From positions 124,001 to 188,000 of the forward strand of contig CAZIFL010000002.1 in NCBI GenBank assembly GCA_964539095.1: 64,000 nt of DNA, given 5' to 3'. Positions 57,149 to 64,000 of this stretch are shown here, in pieces. The notes beneath the pieces were generated by a model. It had not been told where the DNA came from. It searched no databases and worked only from the letters and a program-made list of their open reading frames with translations. This DNA is from DAIPKP01 sp964539095 (lineage in GTDB: Bacteria; Synergistota; Synergistia; Synergistales; Aminiphilaceae). Every line of letters starts with the position of its first letter. The stretch's first letter is position 1. The translations under genes were made by a program, and so were the position numbers.

Positions 57149-58396
57149 ATGTTTGCCGCTGGGCTCTACCGATGGGGGATTACCGGGGGATATTTTCTGC
57201 TCTATCCCTGGCTCCGAAAAAAATATGCCCCGGGTTTTGACGAACGCCGGGGGATCTACGACGAGGGGTTGAAGGCCCTGGGGGAGCAGCGTCCCTTGTG
57301 GGTGCATGGAGTTTCCGTGGGGGAGGTGCAGTCTGCGGCTTCTTTGGTGGAGGCCATGGGGGAGGAGCTTCCGGGGCCTCTTCTTTTTTCCACCATCACT
57401 CCCACGGGGCGCCGGATGGGGGAGTTGCTTCTGGGTTCCCGGGTGGACCGGTTCTTCTACTACCCCTGGGACGTTCCCCGCATGGTTCGGGCCGCGGTGA
57501 ACACTCTCAATCCCAGGATCTACATCACTCTGGAAACCGAAGTGTGGCCCTCCCTCCTGGAAGAACTTCAGGCACGAAAGATCCCCGCCTTTCTCGTGAA
57601 CGGCCGCTTCTCCCATCGCACCCTGGCCAGGGGAAAACGGTGGAAGCAATTTTACGCCCAGACCCTTAATCGCTTTGAAAAACTCTATCTTCGGAGCGAC
57701 GAAGAAAAGCTCCGAGCCCTCTCTCTGGGAGTGAACCCTGAGAAAATCCGGGTTACCGGAGAGAGCAAGGCCGGGGCTATTTTGGCACGAAAAGCTCAAA
57801 AACCGGAGAACCTCCCCTCCTTTGGAGAGGGGCCTCCTATCTTTCTGGGGGGGAGCACCCATTCCGGGGAGGAGTCGGTGCTCCTTGCAGCTTATGAGGC
57901 CCTTCGCCGGGAGGGGGATAAGGTTCGGTTGATTCTCGTTCCCCGGCACCCCGAGCGGGCGGCGGAGGTGGCAAAAGAGGCCCGGGAGTACGCTTCTTCC
58001 GTGAGGCTTCTCTCGGAATGTCCCGGAGAAGCGTCTTGGGATATCCTCGTGGTGGATCGTATCGGGGTGCTCTTTTATCTCTATCCTCGGGCTCGGGGAG
58101 CCTTCATCGGAGGGAGCCTGGTGCCCAGGGGGGGGCAGAATCTTTTAGAGCCCGCCGCCTGGGGTGTTCCCATCCAGCACGGTCCTCATATGGAGGATTT
58201 TGCCCCTCTCGCCCGGGATTTGAAGGAGCGAGGATGCAGCCGGGAGATCTCTTCTGCGGAAGATCTTGCCCGGGAGTGGCGGGCCTGCCTGCAGGATCCG
58301 GGGCGCGGGGAGGAGGCAAAACGAGGGATTGCTTACGTGGAATCCCTGGATGGAGCTTCCCGGAAGGCCTGGGAAGAGATTCGGGGATATCTTTGA
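57149..58396 (+). CDS. waaA: 3-deoxy-D-manno-octulosonic acid transferase WaaA
   Basis: A 415-residue inner-membrane-associated glycosyltransferase (E. coli 425) that adds Kdo to lipid IVA. An N-terminal hydrophobic anchor (about 10-22) is followed by ERRG with the candidate general base E32, WVHGVSVGEV, TLETEVWPSLL, and C-terminal GGSLVPRGGQNLLEPAAWGVP. ATG 57149 lies eight bases after kdsD without a strong ribosome site, so coupling is likely. How many Kdo residues it adds cannot be read. Confidence 0.93.
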   Translation: MFAAGLYRWGITGGYFLLYPWLRKKYAPGFDERRGIYDEGLKALGEQRPLWVHGVSVGEVQSAASLVEAMGEELPGPLLFSTITPTGRRMGELLLGSRVDRFFYYPWDVPRMVRAAVNTLNPRIYITLETEVWPSLLEELQARKIPAFLVNGRFSHRTLARGKRWKQFYAQTLNRFEKLYLRSDEEKLRALSLGVNPEKIRVTGESKAGAILARKAQKPENLPSFGEGPPIFLGGSTHSGEESVLLAAYEALRREGDKVRLILVPRHPERAAEVAKEAREYASSVRLLSECPGEASWDILVVDRIGVLFYLYPRARGAFIGGSLVPRGGQNLLEPAAWGVPIQHGPHMEDFAPLARDLKERGCSREISSAEDLAREWRACLQDPGRGEEAKRGIAYVESLDGASRKAWEEIRGYL

Positions 58397-58543
58397 TCTC
58401 CGGATTTTTGGCGATGTTTTCCGGGATAGGAAGAATTGAAGCCGAAAAGGACGAACGGGCATGGGGAAAAACAGGAAAAATTCGTGTTCCCGGATTTGGA
58501 TTCCCTCGGGGAATATCTCAGTTATGTGCGGAGGAGAAAAAAC

Positions 58544-59101
58544 GTGAAGATCATGGTGCGCCAGGCGGAAGAGCGGGATGCCGAACAGATCGCCGCTATT
58601 TACGCTCACAAGTCGGTGATGGCCCAGACGAGCCAGCTTCCCTATAGGTCCGAAACCTTTTGGAAAAATTTCTATGCCTCCCGAGGTGGGGATTGTCTGG
58701 AGCTTGTGGCTCTTTTGGATTCTCAGGTGGCGGGGCATATGGGAATCCTTCTCAACCGCGATCCGAGACGTAAACACGTGGGGAGCTTTGGCATGGCGGT
58801 ACATCCGGAGTTCCAGAGAAAAGGCTGCGGCAGGGCCCTCATGGAAGAGCTTAGGGATCTTTCGGATAACTGGCTCAATCTTCTGCGGCTGGAACTCCAG
58901 GTCTTTTCGGACAACCTCCCCGCCATAGAACTCTACCGGGCCTTTGGTTTCACCGTGGAAGGGGAAAGCAGATATTCTCTCTTCAAAGAGGGTAGCTATG
59001 CCCACAGCTATACCATGGTTCGGTTTCACCCCGCCTGGGAGCTGTCCCGACCCTTTTTATCCACGGTGAGGGATGCGAAAGACTCCATGGCCATAGAATA
59101 A
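58544..59101 (+). CDS. GNAT N-acetyltransferase, AaaT (YhhY)-like
   Basis: A 185-residue acetyltransferase. GTG 58544 follows CGGAGGAG by seven bases; upstream in-frame starts lack a site. The acetyl-CoA loop is HPEFQRKGCGRALMEEL, and VFSDNLPAIELYRAFGF is the C-terminal GNAT motif. LPYRSETFW and RRKHVGSFGMAVHPE parallel the amino-acid acetyltransferase YhhY of E. coli. The likely substrates are free amino acids or related toxic amines. Confidence 0.8.
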   Translation: MKIMVRQAEERDAEQIAAIYAHKSVMAQTSQLPYRSETFWKNFYASRGGDCLELVALLDSQVAGHMGILLNRDPRRKHVGSFGMAVHPEFQRKGCGRALMEELRDLSDNWLNLLRLELQVFSDNLPAIELYRAFGFTVEGESRYSLFKEGSYAHSYTMVRFHPAWELSRPFLSTVRDAKDSMAIE

Positions 59102-59126
59102 GTACAGTTTCGGGAGGAACAGATGT

Positions 59127-59978
59127 ATGCTCTTTGCAGAAATGGAGAGAATTGCGGCAATCCCTGCGACCCCTTTCGCTTTCTATACAGCGGAGACTTT
59201 ATGGAACGATCCTTATATTTCGAAACATATGCTTGCGTTGCACCTGGAAGAAAACACGGAACTTGCTTCCCGAAATAGGTCTTTTATAGAGCGTTCCGTG
59301 GCATGGATGTCATCTCTTTTTTCTTTTGGTCCCTCTTTTCAGATTGCGGATTTCGGCTGTGGCCCAGGACTTTATACAACCCTTTTTGCCGAGCGGGGAG
59401 CTTGTGTGACGGGAATAGATTTTTCGGAACGTTCCATAAATTATGCCCGGGAAACTGCCTTATCGAAGGGCCTGGATATAGACTATCGGTTTGGGAATTA
59501 CCTTTTTCTGGAAGGGCTTCAGGAGAATTATTTTAATCTTATTACCATGATTTATTGTGATTTTTGCGCTTTGAGCCCGGAACAACGGAAAAAATTACTT
59601 CGGCGGTTTTTTTCTCTTCTGGTTCCCGGAGGGACAGTGATTCTTGATGTTTTTTCCATGAAATCTTTTGGAGATCGTGAGGAAGGTACAGAATGGGGAT
59701 ATCGTTTCATGGACGGTTTTTGGTCCTCCGGACCTTATTACGGATTCCGGAATACCGTGGTTTACAAAGAAGAACGGGTGGTGCTCGACAAGTATGATAT
59801 CGTTGAACCACATGGGACTTTTCAAGTATATAATTGGCTTCAATATTTCGACAAAGCGAACCTTCGAAGGGAGCTCGAATCTGAAAATTTTGTGATAGAA
59901 ACCTTTTATGGAGATGTAGAAGGATCAACCGAGGATTCAGGTGCCTCACAGATAGCTGTGATCGCAAGAAAAAAGTAG
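59127..59978 (+). CDS. Class I SAM-dependent methyltransferase, AT-richer than its neighbours
   Basis: A 283-residue methyltransferase with motif I IADFGCGPG (about 73-81), TGIDFSERS, and VPGGTVILDVFS. The ATG at 59127 is used rather than the out-of-frame ATG four bases earlier; GGGAGG is nine bases upstream. Codon use and base composition are visibly richer in A and T than in the surrounding operons, which suggests recent acquisition. It lies 25 bases after the acetyltransferase. The substrate is unknown. Confidence 0.8.
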   Translation: MLFAEMERIAAIPATPFAFYTAETLWNDPYISKHMLALHLEENTELASRNRSFIERSVAWMSSLFSFGPSFQIADFGCGPGLYTTLFAERGACVTGIDFSERSINYARETALSKGLDIDYRFGNYLFLEGLQENYFNLITMIYCDFCALSPEQRKKLLRRFFSLLVPGGTVILDVFSMKSFGDREEGTEWGYRFMDGFWSSGPYYGFRNTVVYKEERVVLDKYDIVEPHGTFQVYNWLQYFDKANLRRELESENFVIETFYGDVEGSTEDSGASQIAVIARKK

Positions 59979-59998
59979 CTGTTTTCGTTTTTTTCAAA

Positions 59999-60050
59999 AC
60001 ATTCACGAAAGAAGCCGGAGAGGATCCTCTCCGGCTTCTTTCGTGAATGT
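59999..60050. terminator. Perfect 52-base palindrome acting as a bidirectional terminator
   Basis: The segment reads identically on both strands, with the arm CATTCACGAAAGAAGCCGGA and a GATC centre. T-rich stretches flank both sides. It separates the convergent methyltransferase and chemoreceptor genes. Confidence 0.85.
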
Positions 60051-60059
60051 GGTTTTTAA

Positions 60060-62084
60060 CTATCCTTTGGGAAGAGCTCGTACTGAAGAACTTTCCTCCA
60101 AAGTAAAATGCTCCAGCATTTTTTTCAGATCCTCCGCATTTTCTCCAAGAGCATCTCCCTCTCCAGAAAGTTCTTTCGCCACAGTGGCATTTTCCTGAAT
60201 AACTTCTGCAATACGCTGGATGCTCTCGGTGACCTCCAGAGTTGCCCGGGAGAGCTTTTCCACGGATTGATCCATCTCCTGGCTCGAAGCGGCCTGTTCC
60301 TGGGCTCCTGCCGCCACGTTTTGCATGGCCTGGTTGACGGTCATCACCGATTCGAGAGCCTGATCCAGCATGTTCTGGGCCGTCAGGGCTCTTTGAGATG
60401 TGTTTTCCAAGGATCCCAGGGATTTTTCAGTGGAGTTCATGGACTCTCTTGCCCGGTTTTTCAGCTCCTCCATAAGGCTGCTCACCTGACGAGCCGCCTG
60501 GTTGCTCTCTTCTGCCAGTTTGCGTACCTCTTCTGCCACCACTGCGAAGCCCCGTCCCGCCTCTCCTGCCCGGGCGGCTTCGATGGCGGCATTCAGGGCG
60601 AGAAGGTTCGTTTGATCCGCAATGGAGGTGATGGTGGTGACAAAGGAGCCGATCTGTGTCACCGAAGAACCCAAAACGTTCATGCTCTCACCGGTAGTAC
60701 GGGAGGATTCGGTGATTTGTCGAATTTCTTGAATTACCTGACGCACCTCTCCCACCGCTTCTTCTGCGGTTTTACCCATCACAGAGGAGGCCTCCGCCCC
60801 TTCCGAAGCTGCGTTGGAGACGGTGGCTGCGCTGGCTGCGATCTCCTCAATACCCCCTCGAATCTGTTCCAGGGAGGTGCTGTTTTCTTCCGAAGCGGAC
60901 TCCACATCCTGAGCCATTTTTGCCGCATGCTCCATGGATTCTTCGGAGTTTCGAGATGCTCTCTGGAGATTGGAGGCTAGGGAGGTGAGGTTGCCGAAGG
61001 AGGAGGTGATGCCCGAAAAAAGATTCCGGAGTTCTTCCACTGTTTGATCCAGATTTTCCGCGAGATCCCCGAATTCATCCTTGGAATGTGTCTCGGAGCG
61101 GATGGCAAGATTGCCCCGAGCGATCTGTTCTGCAAGAAGGTTCATCCTTTTGAGGGGCCTGAGAATTCTGCGAACCAGAAATGCCATGAGAAGAATAGCC
61201 AGAAGAAGCCCCCCGGTACCAACCCCTAGGGTGAGCAGAAGTACCTGCCGGGAGATTTGCCGTAGGTTGTCTACGGATCTCCCTGCGAAGGAGATGCCGA
61301 TGCTCTCCCCCGAAGGCCCTTTCAGGGGGATATAGGCGGTGATATAGGGAATGCCGAGAATATCCGCCCTTCCCGTAAAGGTTCGCCCCCGGGTGAGCAC
61401 CTCTTCCGCCACCGAGGGATCCAGAGTGGTGCCTACCGCACGGCTGCCGTTCTGCTGTATGGTTGTCATAAGCCGGACATTGCCGAGAAAAATGGTAAAG
61501 TCCGTACCGAAACGTTCCTTCATGGCATCCACGAAGGCCGGCGTGTCGAGGCGTATCCCGGTAGAGACTACTCCCACAAGTTTGCCCTCAAGATATACCG
61601 GGGCCCCCGCCCGGGCGGAGAGAGGCACCGCCGTACCCGCTTCCACCGCTGCCAGAACCTTGCCTTCCATGGCGGCTTTCACGTTTGCCTGGGAGGCCAC
61701 GGAATCTCCGAACTTCTCTGGTTGATGGCTTCGCAGTAAGACCATTCCTTTGGGGTCACTGAGGGTCACAAAGTCCATCTGCATCTCTTGCAGCAGAGGC
61801 AGGACCAATTGAAGTAGCTTGTTTCGATCGTTCTCTTGAAGAGCTTTTCCGAGATCCGAGCGGAAGGAAAGGGCCAGAGCGGCGTTTTTTGCATGAGAAA
61901 CTTCGTTTCTCATGGATGTGAGAAGCCCCCGGGCCCCTGTGAGAGCCTGTTCTTCGGCGGTGGAGTACACCACGTTGGTGAAGAGGTTGGTTATGGGAAT
62001 GCTGATGGCCAGAATGAGAAAGATAAAGAGTGGAATAATGGCTAAGGATATTTTCCGGGCTACCCCAAGTCGGATTATGCGCAT
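60060..62084 (-). CDS. Methyl-accepting chemotaxis protein with Cache sensor
   Basis: A 674-residue chemoreceptor. Membrane segment about 12-36, periplasmic Cache-type domain about 40-280 (with YLEGKLVGVVSTGIRLD and GIPYITAYIPLKG), second membrane segment about 285-308, HAMP about 309-362, then the long coiled signalling domain with its conserved tip EAARAGEAGRGFAVVAEEV. AAGGAG precedes ATG by eight bases. No methylated-helix partner or che gene is in the window. It implies motility or another che-type output. Confidence 0.93.
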   Translation of the reverse strand: MRIIRLGVARKISLAIIPLFIFLILAISIPITNLFTNVVYSTAEEQALTGARGLLTSMRNEVSHAKNAALALSFRSDLGKALQENDRNKLLQLVLPLLQEMQMDFVTLSDPKGMVLLRSHQPEKFGDSVASQANVKAAMEGKVLAAVEAGTAVPLSARAGAPVYLEGKLVGVVSTGIRLDTPAFVDAMKERFGTDFTIFLGNVRLMTTIQQNGSRAVGTTLDPSVAEEVLTRGRTFTGRADILGIPYITAYIPLKGPSGESIGISFAGRSVDNLRQISRQVLLLTLGVGTGGLLLAILLMAFLVRRILRPLKRMNLLAEQIARGNLAIRSETHSKDEFGDLAENLDQTVEELRNLFSGITSSFGNLTSLASNLQRASRNSEESMEHAAKMAQDVESASEENSTSLEQIRGGIEEIAASAATVSNAASEGAEASSVMGKTAEEAVGEVRQVIQEIRQITESSRTTGESMNVLGSSVTQIGSFVTTITSIADQTNLLALNAAIEAARAGEAGRGFAVVAEEVRKLAEESNQAARQVSSLMEELKNRARESMNSTEKSLGSLENTSQRALTAQNMLDQALESVMTVNQAMQNVAAGAQEQAASSQEMDQSVEKLSRATLEVTESIQRIAEVIQENATVAKELSGEGDALGENAEDLKKMLEHFTLEESSSVRALPKG

Positions 62085-62124
62085 TTTTAATTTCTCCTTC
62101 TTGTAAATTTGTTTGAGAGAATAC

Positions 62125-62141
62125 CAAACGTTTGCATTATA
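62125..62141 (-). promoter_or_regulatory. Promoter of the chemoreceptor gene with a start-site palindrome
   Basis: On the minus strand a perfect TATAAT (62141-62136) lies about 50 bases upstream of the gene. The palindrome CAAACGTTTG (62125-62134) falls at the predicted start site and may bind a regulator. A -35 match is poor. Confidence 0.4.
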
Positions 62142-62460
62142 ACGTGGGAAGAAACATTTTTGTATCTTTTATTCTGAAGAGAGATGAAATTTCGATCCTC
62201 TCCAATAATAGACAGGCATGGAGGGTTTTTCCGCTCACAAAGCGGTTTCCGTTTACATATGGCACTCTGTGAACTCCGAGAACCGGAGCAGCAAAGCAAG
62301 GGGATGGTTTGACCACGCTTAGAGCAGAGAGGAGACATAAGCGAGAATTTCATTAAATGCTACGCGATACATAATTCCTAAAAAACTCTAAAATTTCGAA
62401 CAGAAGAGCGCTCTCTTTCCGTGTATCCAAGTGCCTATAACCGGGAAGGCCTCAGGGAGG
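62142..62460. other. Gene-free interval with two stable hairpins
   Basis: Between the divergent chemoreceptor and ATP-grasp genes I see no convincing gene. Two stems stand out: CCGCT/AGCGG (62231-62245) and CTCCG/CGGAG (62274-62288), each with a 5-base loop, spaced 28 bases apart. The sequence around them does not match the cyclic di-GMP riboswitch pattern. They may belong to the leader of the plus- or minus-strand gene or to a small RNA. Confidence 0.3.
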
Positions 62461-62461
62461 G

Positions 62462-62467
62462 TATAAT
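62462..62467 (+). promoter_or_regulatory. -10 element upstream of the ATP-grasp gene
   Basis: A perfect TATAAT lies about 125 bases before ATG 62591. No good -35 is seen at the proper distance. Confidence 0.35.
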
Positions 62468-62590
62468 GGTCGGAGAGGTCCAAGATCAATAAACATAATG
62501 TCCGGAGCAAAAAGCTTGCCTTCTCTTTTGGGGGAAGCTCCTGGAGGAAAGGCCTTTGTGCGAGAGGACGTAATACAAGCGAGGTTGATC

Positions 62591-63478
62591 ATGTCTGGAA
62601 CTGTTGATGGAAGAAAGGGACTCATAACTTTCACCACCTGCTCGGAATATCCTTCCTTTTCGGAGAGCGATGTTTTTCTTGCGAAGGCTCTGATGGAACG
62701 GGGTTTCCGGGTTGTCCCCGTGGTTTGGAATGAAGATGCGGCTTTCTTGGAGGAGAGCGATCTGGTGCTTTTCCGGGCCCATTGGGATTACCATCTCTTT
62801 CTGGAGGATTTTTCACGGTGGCTTGAGGAGCTTGAGACGAAGGAGATTCCTCTCCGGAATCTTCCACAGCTCGTACGCTGGAATCTCACGAAGGAATATC
62901 TTTTTGATCTTGCCCGTTGGGGTGTACCTATTCCCCATACGGAAATTCTCTCTCCCGGAGATGATGTGCACGAATGCTACCGGCGACGCGGATGGTCGCG
63001 GGGAGTTCTGAAGCCTCTAGCGGGGGCTAGCGGGCATCTCGTGGAGAGTCTCGGCTATGATGAGCTGGAATGGTGGCACCACACTCTGCGCCAAAAGAAT
63101 ATTCAGGGGGTTTGGCTTGTCCAGGAGTTTTTGCCCGAGATTGAAGGTGGGGAAATTTCCCTGATCTTTCTGAACGGGCGATATTCCCACGGAGTTTTGA
63201 AGAAGCCTCGTCCGGGAGAGTTTCGAACCAACGGAAAATTCCAGGCGGAGATTTTCCGCCATGAGGTTTCCGAGAAGGTGCTTTCCCAAGCTTGCAGGGT
63301 TTTTGATTATCTTCCAGAAGTTCCGCTATATGCCCGGATTGACGGGGTAATGTCCCCTCGGGGGGAATTTCGCCTTTTGGAGCTGGAACTTAATGAGCCG
63401 AGTCTTTACTTCCAATTCGCTCCGGAGAAGGCCGCTGGCTTTGCCCGTGATATTGAAGCTGTGGTATGTCCCGTATAG
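62591..63478 (+). CDS. ATP-grasp ligase, DcsG/RimK-like
   Basis: A 295-residue ATP-grasp protein. ATG 62591, eight bases after GAGG, is preferred to an ATG 93 bases upstream. An N-terminal half-domain (VLFRAHWDYHLFLEDFSRWL) and RNLPQLVRWNLTKEYLFDLA, with GVPIPHTE, match the pattern around the lid of DcsG, the cyclo-ligase of D-cycloserine synthesis; SRGVLKPLAGASG, VQEFLPEIEGGEISL and RLLELELNEP are the ATP- and Mg-binding stretches. It may join a carboxylate to an amine in a small peptide or metabolite. No biosynthetic partners are visible, so function is open. Confidence 0.75.
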   Translation: MSGTVDGRKGLITFTTCSEYPSFSESDVFLAKALMERGFRVVPVVWNEDAAFLEESDLVLFRAHWDYHLFLEDFSRWLEELETKEIPLRNLPQLVRWNLTKEYLFDLARWGVPIPHTEILSPGDDVHECYRRRGWSRGVLKPLAGASGHLVESLGYDELEWWHHTLRQKNIQGVWLVQEFLPEIEGGEISLIFLNGRYSHGVLKKPRPGEFRTNGKFQAEIFRHEVSEKVLSQACRVFDYLPEVPLYARIDGVMSPRGEFRLLELELNEPSLYFQFAPEKAAGFARDIEAVVCPV

Positions 63479-63574
63479 AGGAGATCCTCCGGAGATGGAG
63501 AATATTTTTTCCGAGAGACCGTGTCGCTCCATTTGTGGTAGTGAAGAAATGTGCGAGAGAGGAGAGAATTCTAC

Positions 63575-64000
63575 ATGGAATGGTTTGCCGGGCTGCATCC
63601 GATCTATCAGGCTCTTTTGGGAACCCTCTTTACCTGGGGGTTCACCGCCCTTGGGGCGGCGGGGGTCTTCTTTTTCAAGACCATCAAGAAAACTGTGCTG
63701 AACAGCATGCTGGGTTTTGCCTCGGGGGTGATGATCGCCGCAAGCTTCTGGTCTCTTCTGGCTCCTGCTATCGAGATGTCCGAAGAGATGGGGCTCATTC
63801 CCTGGCTGCCTCCGGCTCTGGGGTTTCTCGCGGGGGGAGCCTTTCTCTGGGGAGTGGATAAAACCCTTCCTCACCTTCATCCGGGGATGAAACGGGAGGA
63901 AGCGGAGGGGATCAAGACGGGGTGGCAGCGGAGCGTTCTTCTGGTGCTTGCCATTACCCTGCACAACATCCCCGAGGGGCTGGCGGTGGGGGTGGCCTTC
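63575..64000 (+). CDS. ZIP family metal transporter (ZupT/GufA-like), N-terminal part
   Basis: The first 142 residues of an inner-membrane metal importer; the gene continues past the right edge. ATG 63575 lies about 10 bases after AGAGGAG. Membrane segments are near 13-33, 42-62 and 75-95, a His-containing loop follows (PHLHPGMKREE), then the signature ITLHNIPEGLAVG of ZIP transporters, whose His and Glu bind the metal. Zinc is the usual substrate, but related proteins take iron or manganese. Confidence 0.9.
   Translation, partial: MEWFAGLHPIYQALLGTLFTWGFTALGAAGVFFFKTIKKTVLNSMLGFASGVMIAASFWSLLAPAIEMSEEMGLIPWLPPALGFLAGGAFLWGVDKTLPHLHPGMKREEAEGIKTGWQRSVLLVLAITLHNIPEGLAVGVAF

Noticed and set aside
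62161..62345. Cyclic di-GMP riboswitch ahead of the chemoreceptor
   Set aside because: The conserved core sequences of the GEMM class could not be placed on either strand.
1..64000. CRISPR arrays, tRNA, rRNA, complete insertion sequences
   Set aside because: No regularly spaced repeats, no tRNA or rRNA signature, and no transposase were seen in reading both strands.

Overview
The window is bacterial, fairly GC-rich and gene-dense. It most likely comes from a Synergistota (Synergistetes) genome: a diderm cell with a complete lipid A-Kdo pathway and a BamA-type protein, together with amino-acid and organic-acid metabolism typical of anaerobic fermenters (cysteine desulfidase, a TctCBA tricarboxylate transporter, ADP-forming acyl-CoA synthetase, PLP sulfur lyase/synthase, M18 peptidase). 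A short protein ends in a Gly-rich/Cys/hydrophobic/basic tail like the Synerg-CTERM sorting signal of that phylum. The genus cannot be fixed from the sequence. No rRNA, tRNA, CRISPR array, phage or complete insertion sequence is visible.

Layout. 1-3.5 kb (minus): a peptide/nickel-type ABC importer, cut at the left edge, with a methyltransferase and a palindromic operator-like site. 3.7-6.7 kb: a Cache-HAMP-GGDEF diguanylate cyclase converging on a REC-HD-GYP regulator. 6.7-10.4 kb (minus): a cystathionine synthase/lyase-family enzyme, an M18 aminopeptidase and a divergent DapF-like protein. 10.7-11.07 kb: a stretch without a convincing gene that has a promoter, a 14-bp closing stem and a terminator, a strong candidate for an unassigned structured RNA. 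11.3-19.7 kb: two paralogous 396-residue HD-GYP proteins bracketing a CitA/DcuS-type two-component system and tctC-tctB-tctA. 19.9-22.1 kb: a secreted protein of unknown function and a phosphomannomutase/phosphoglucomutase.

22.2-36.6 kb (plus): an AEC transporter, an RsbW-like/GNAT fusion with a CoA-ligase-like partner, cysteine desulfidase, HPr and Enzyme I, a DHH phosphoesterase, an AspT-like transporter, ADP-forming acyl-CoA synthetase, and LarC-LarB for the nickel-pincer cofactor. 36.6-42.5 kb: small and envelope proteins, a sigma factor and BamA. One short surface-protein gene carries an in-frame TGA straight after its signal peptide.

42.5-58.4 kb is a tightly packed lipid A/Kdo operon: lpxD-lpxC-fabZ-lpxA-kdsC-lptF/G-lpxI-lpxB-(lpxB-like)-msbA-lpxK::(lpxB-related)-kdsB-kdsA-kdsD-waaA. 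A dispersed palindromic repeat (half-site GTAGGGGCGATTCA) occurs only in this cluster. It is inserted in frame in lpxK and supplies the C-terminal residues and stop codons of lpxC and kdsB. 58.5-64 kb: an acetyltransferase, an AT-richer methyltransferase, a chemoreceptor, a DcsG-like ATP-grasp protein, and the start of a ZIP metal transporter.

Functionally, one half of the window serves nutrient uptake and fermentation under c-di-GMP and two-component control; the other builds, flips and glycosylates lipid A and inserts outer-membrane proteins.
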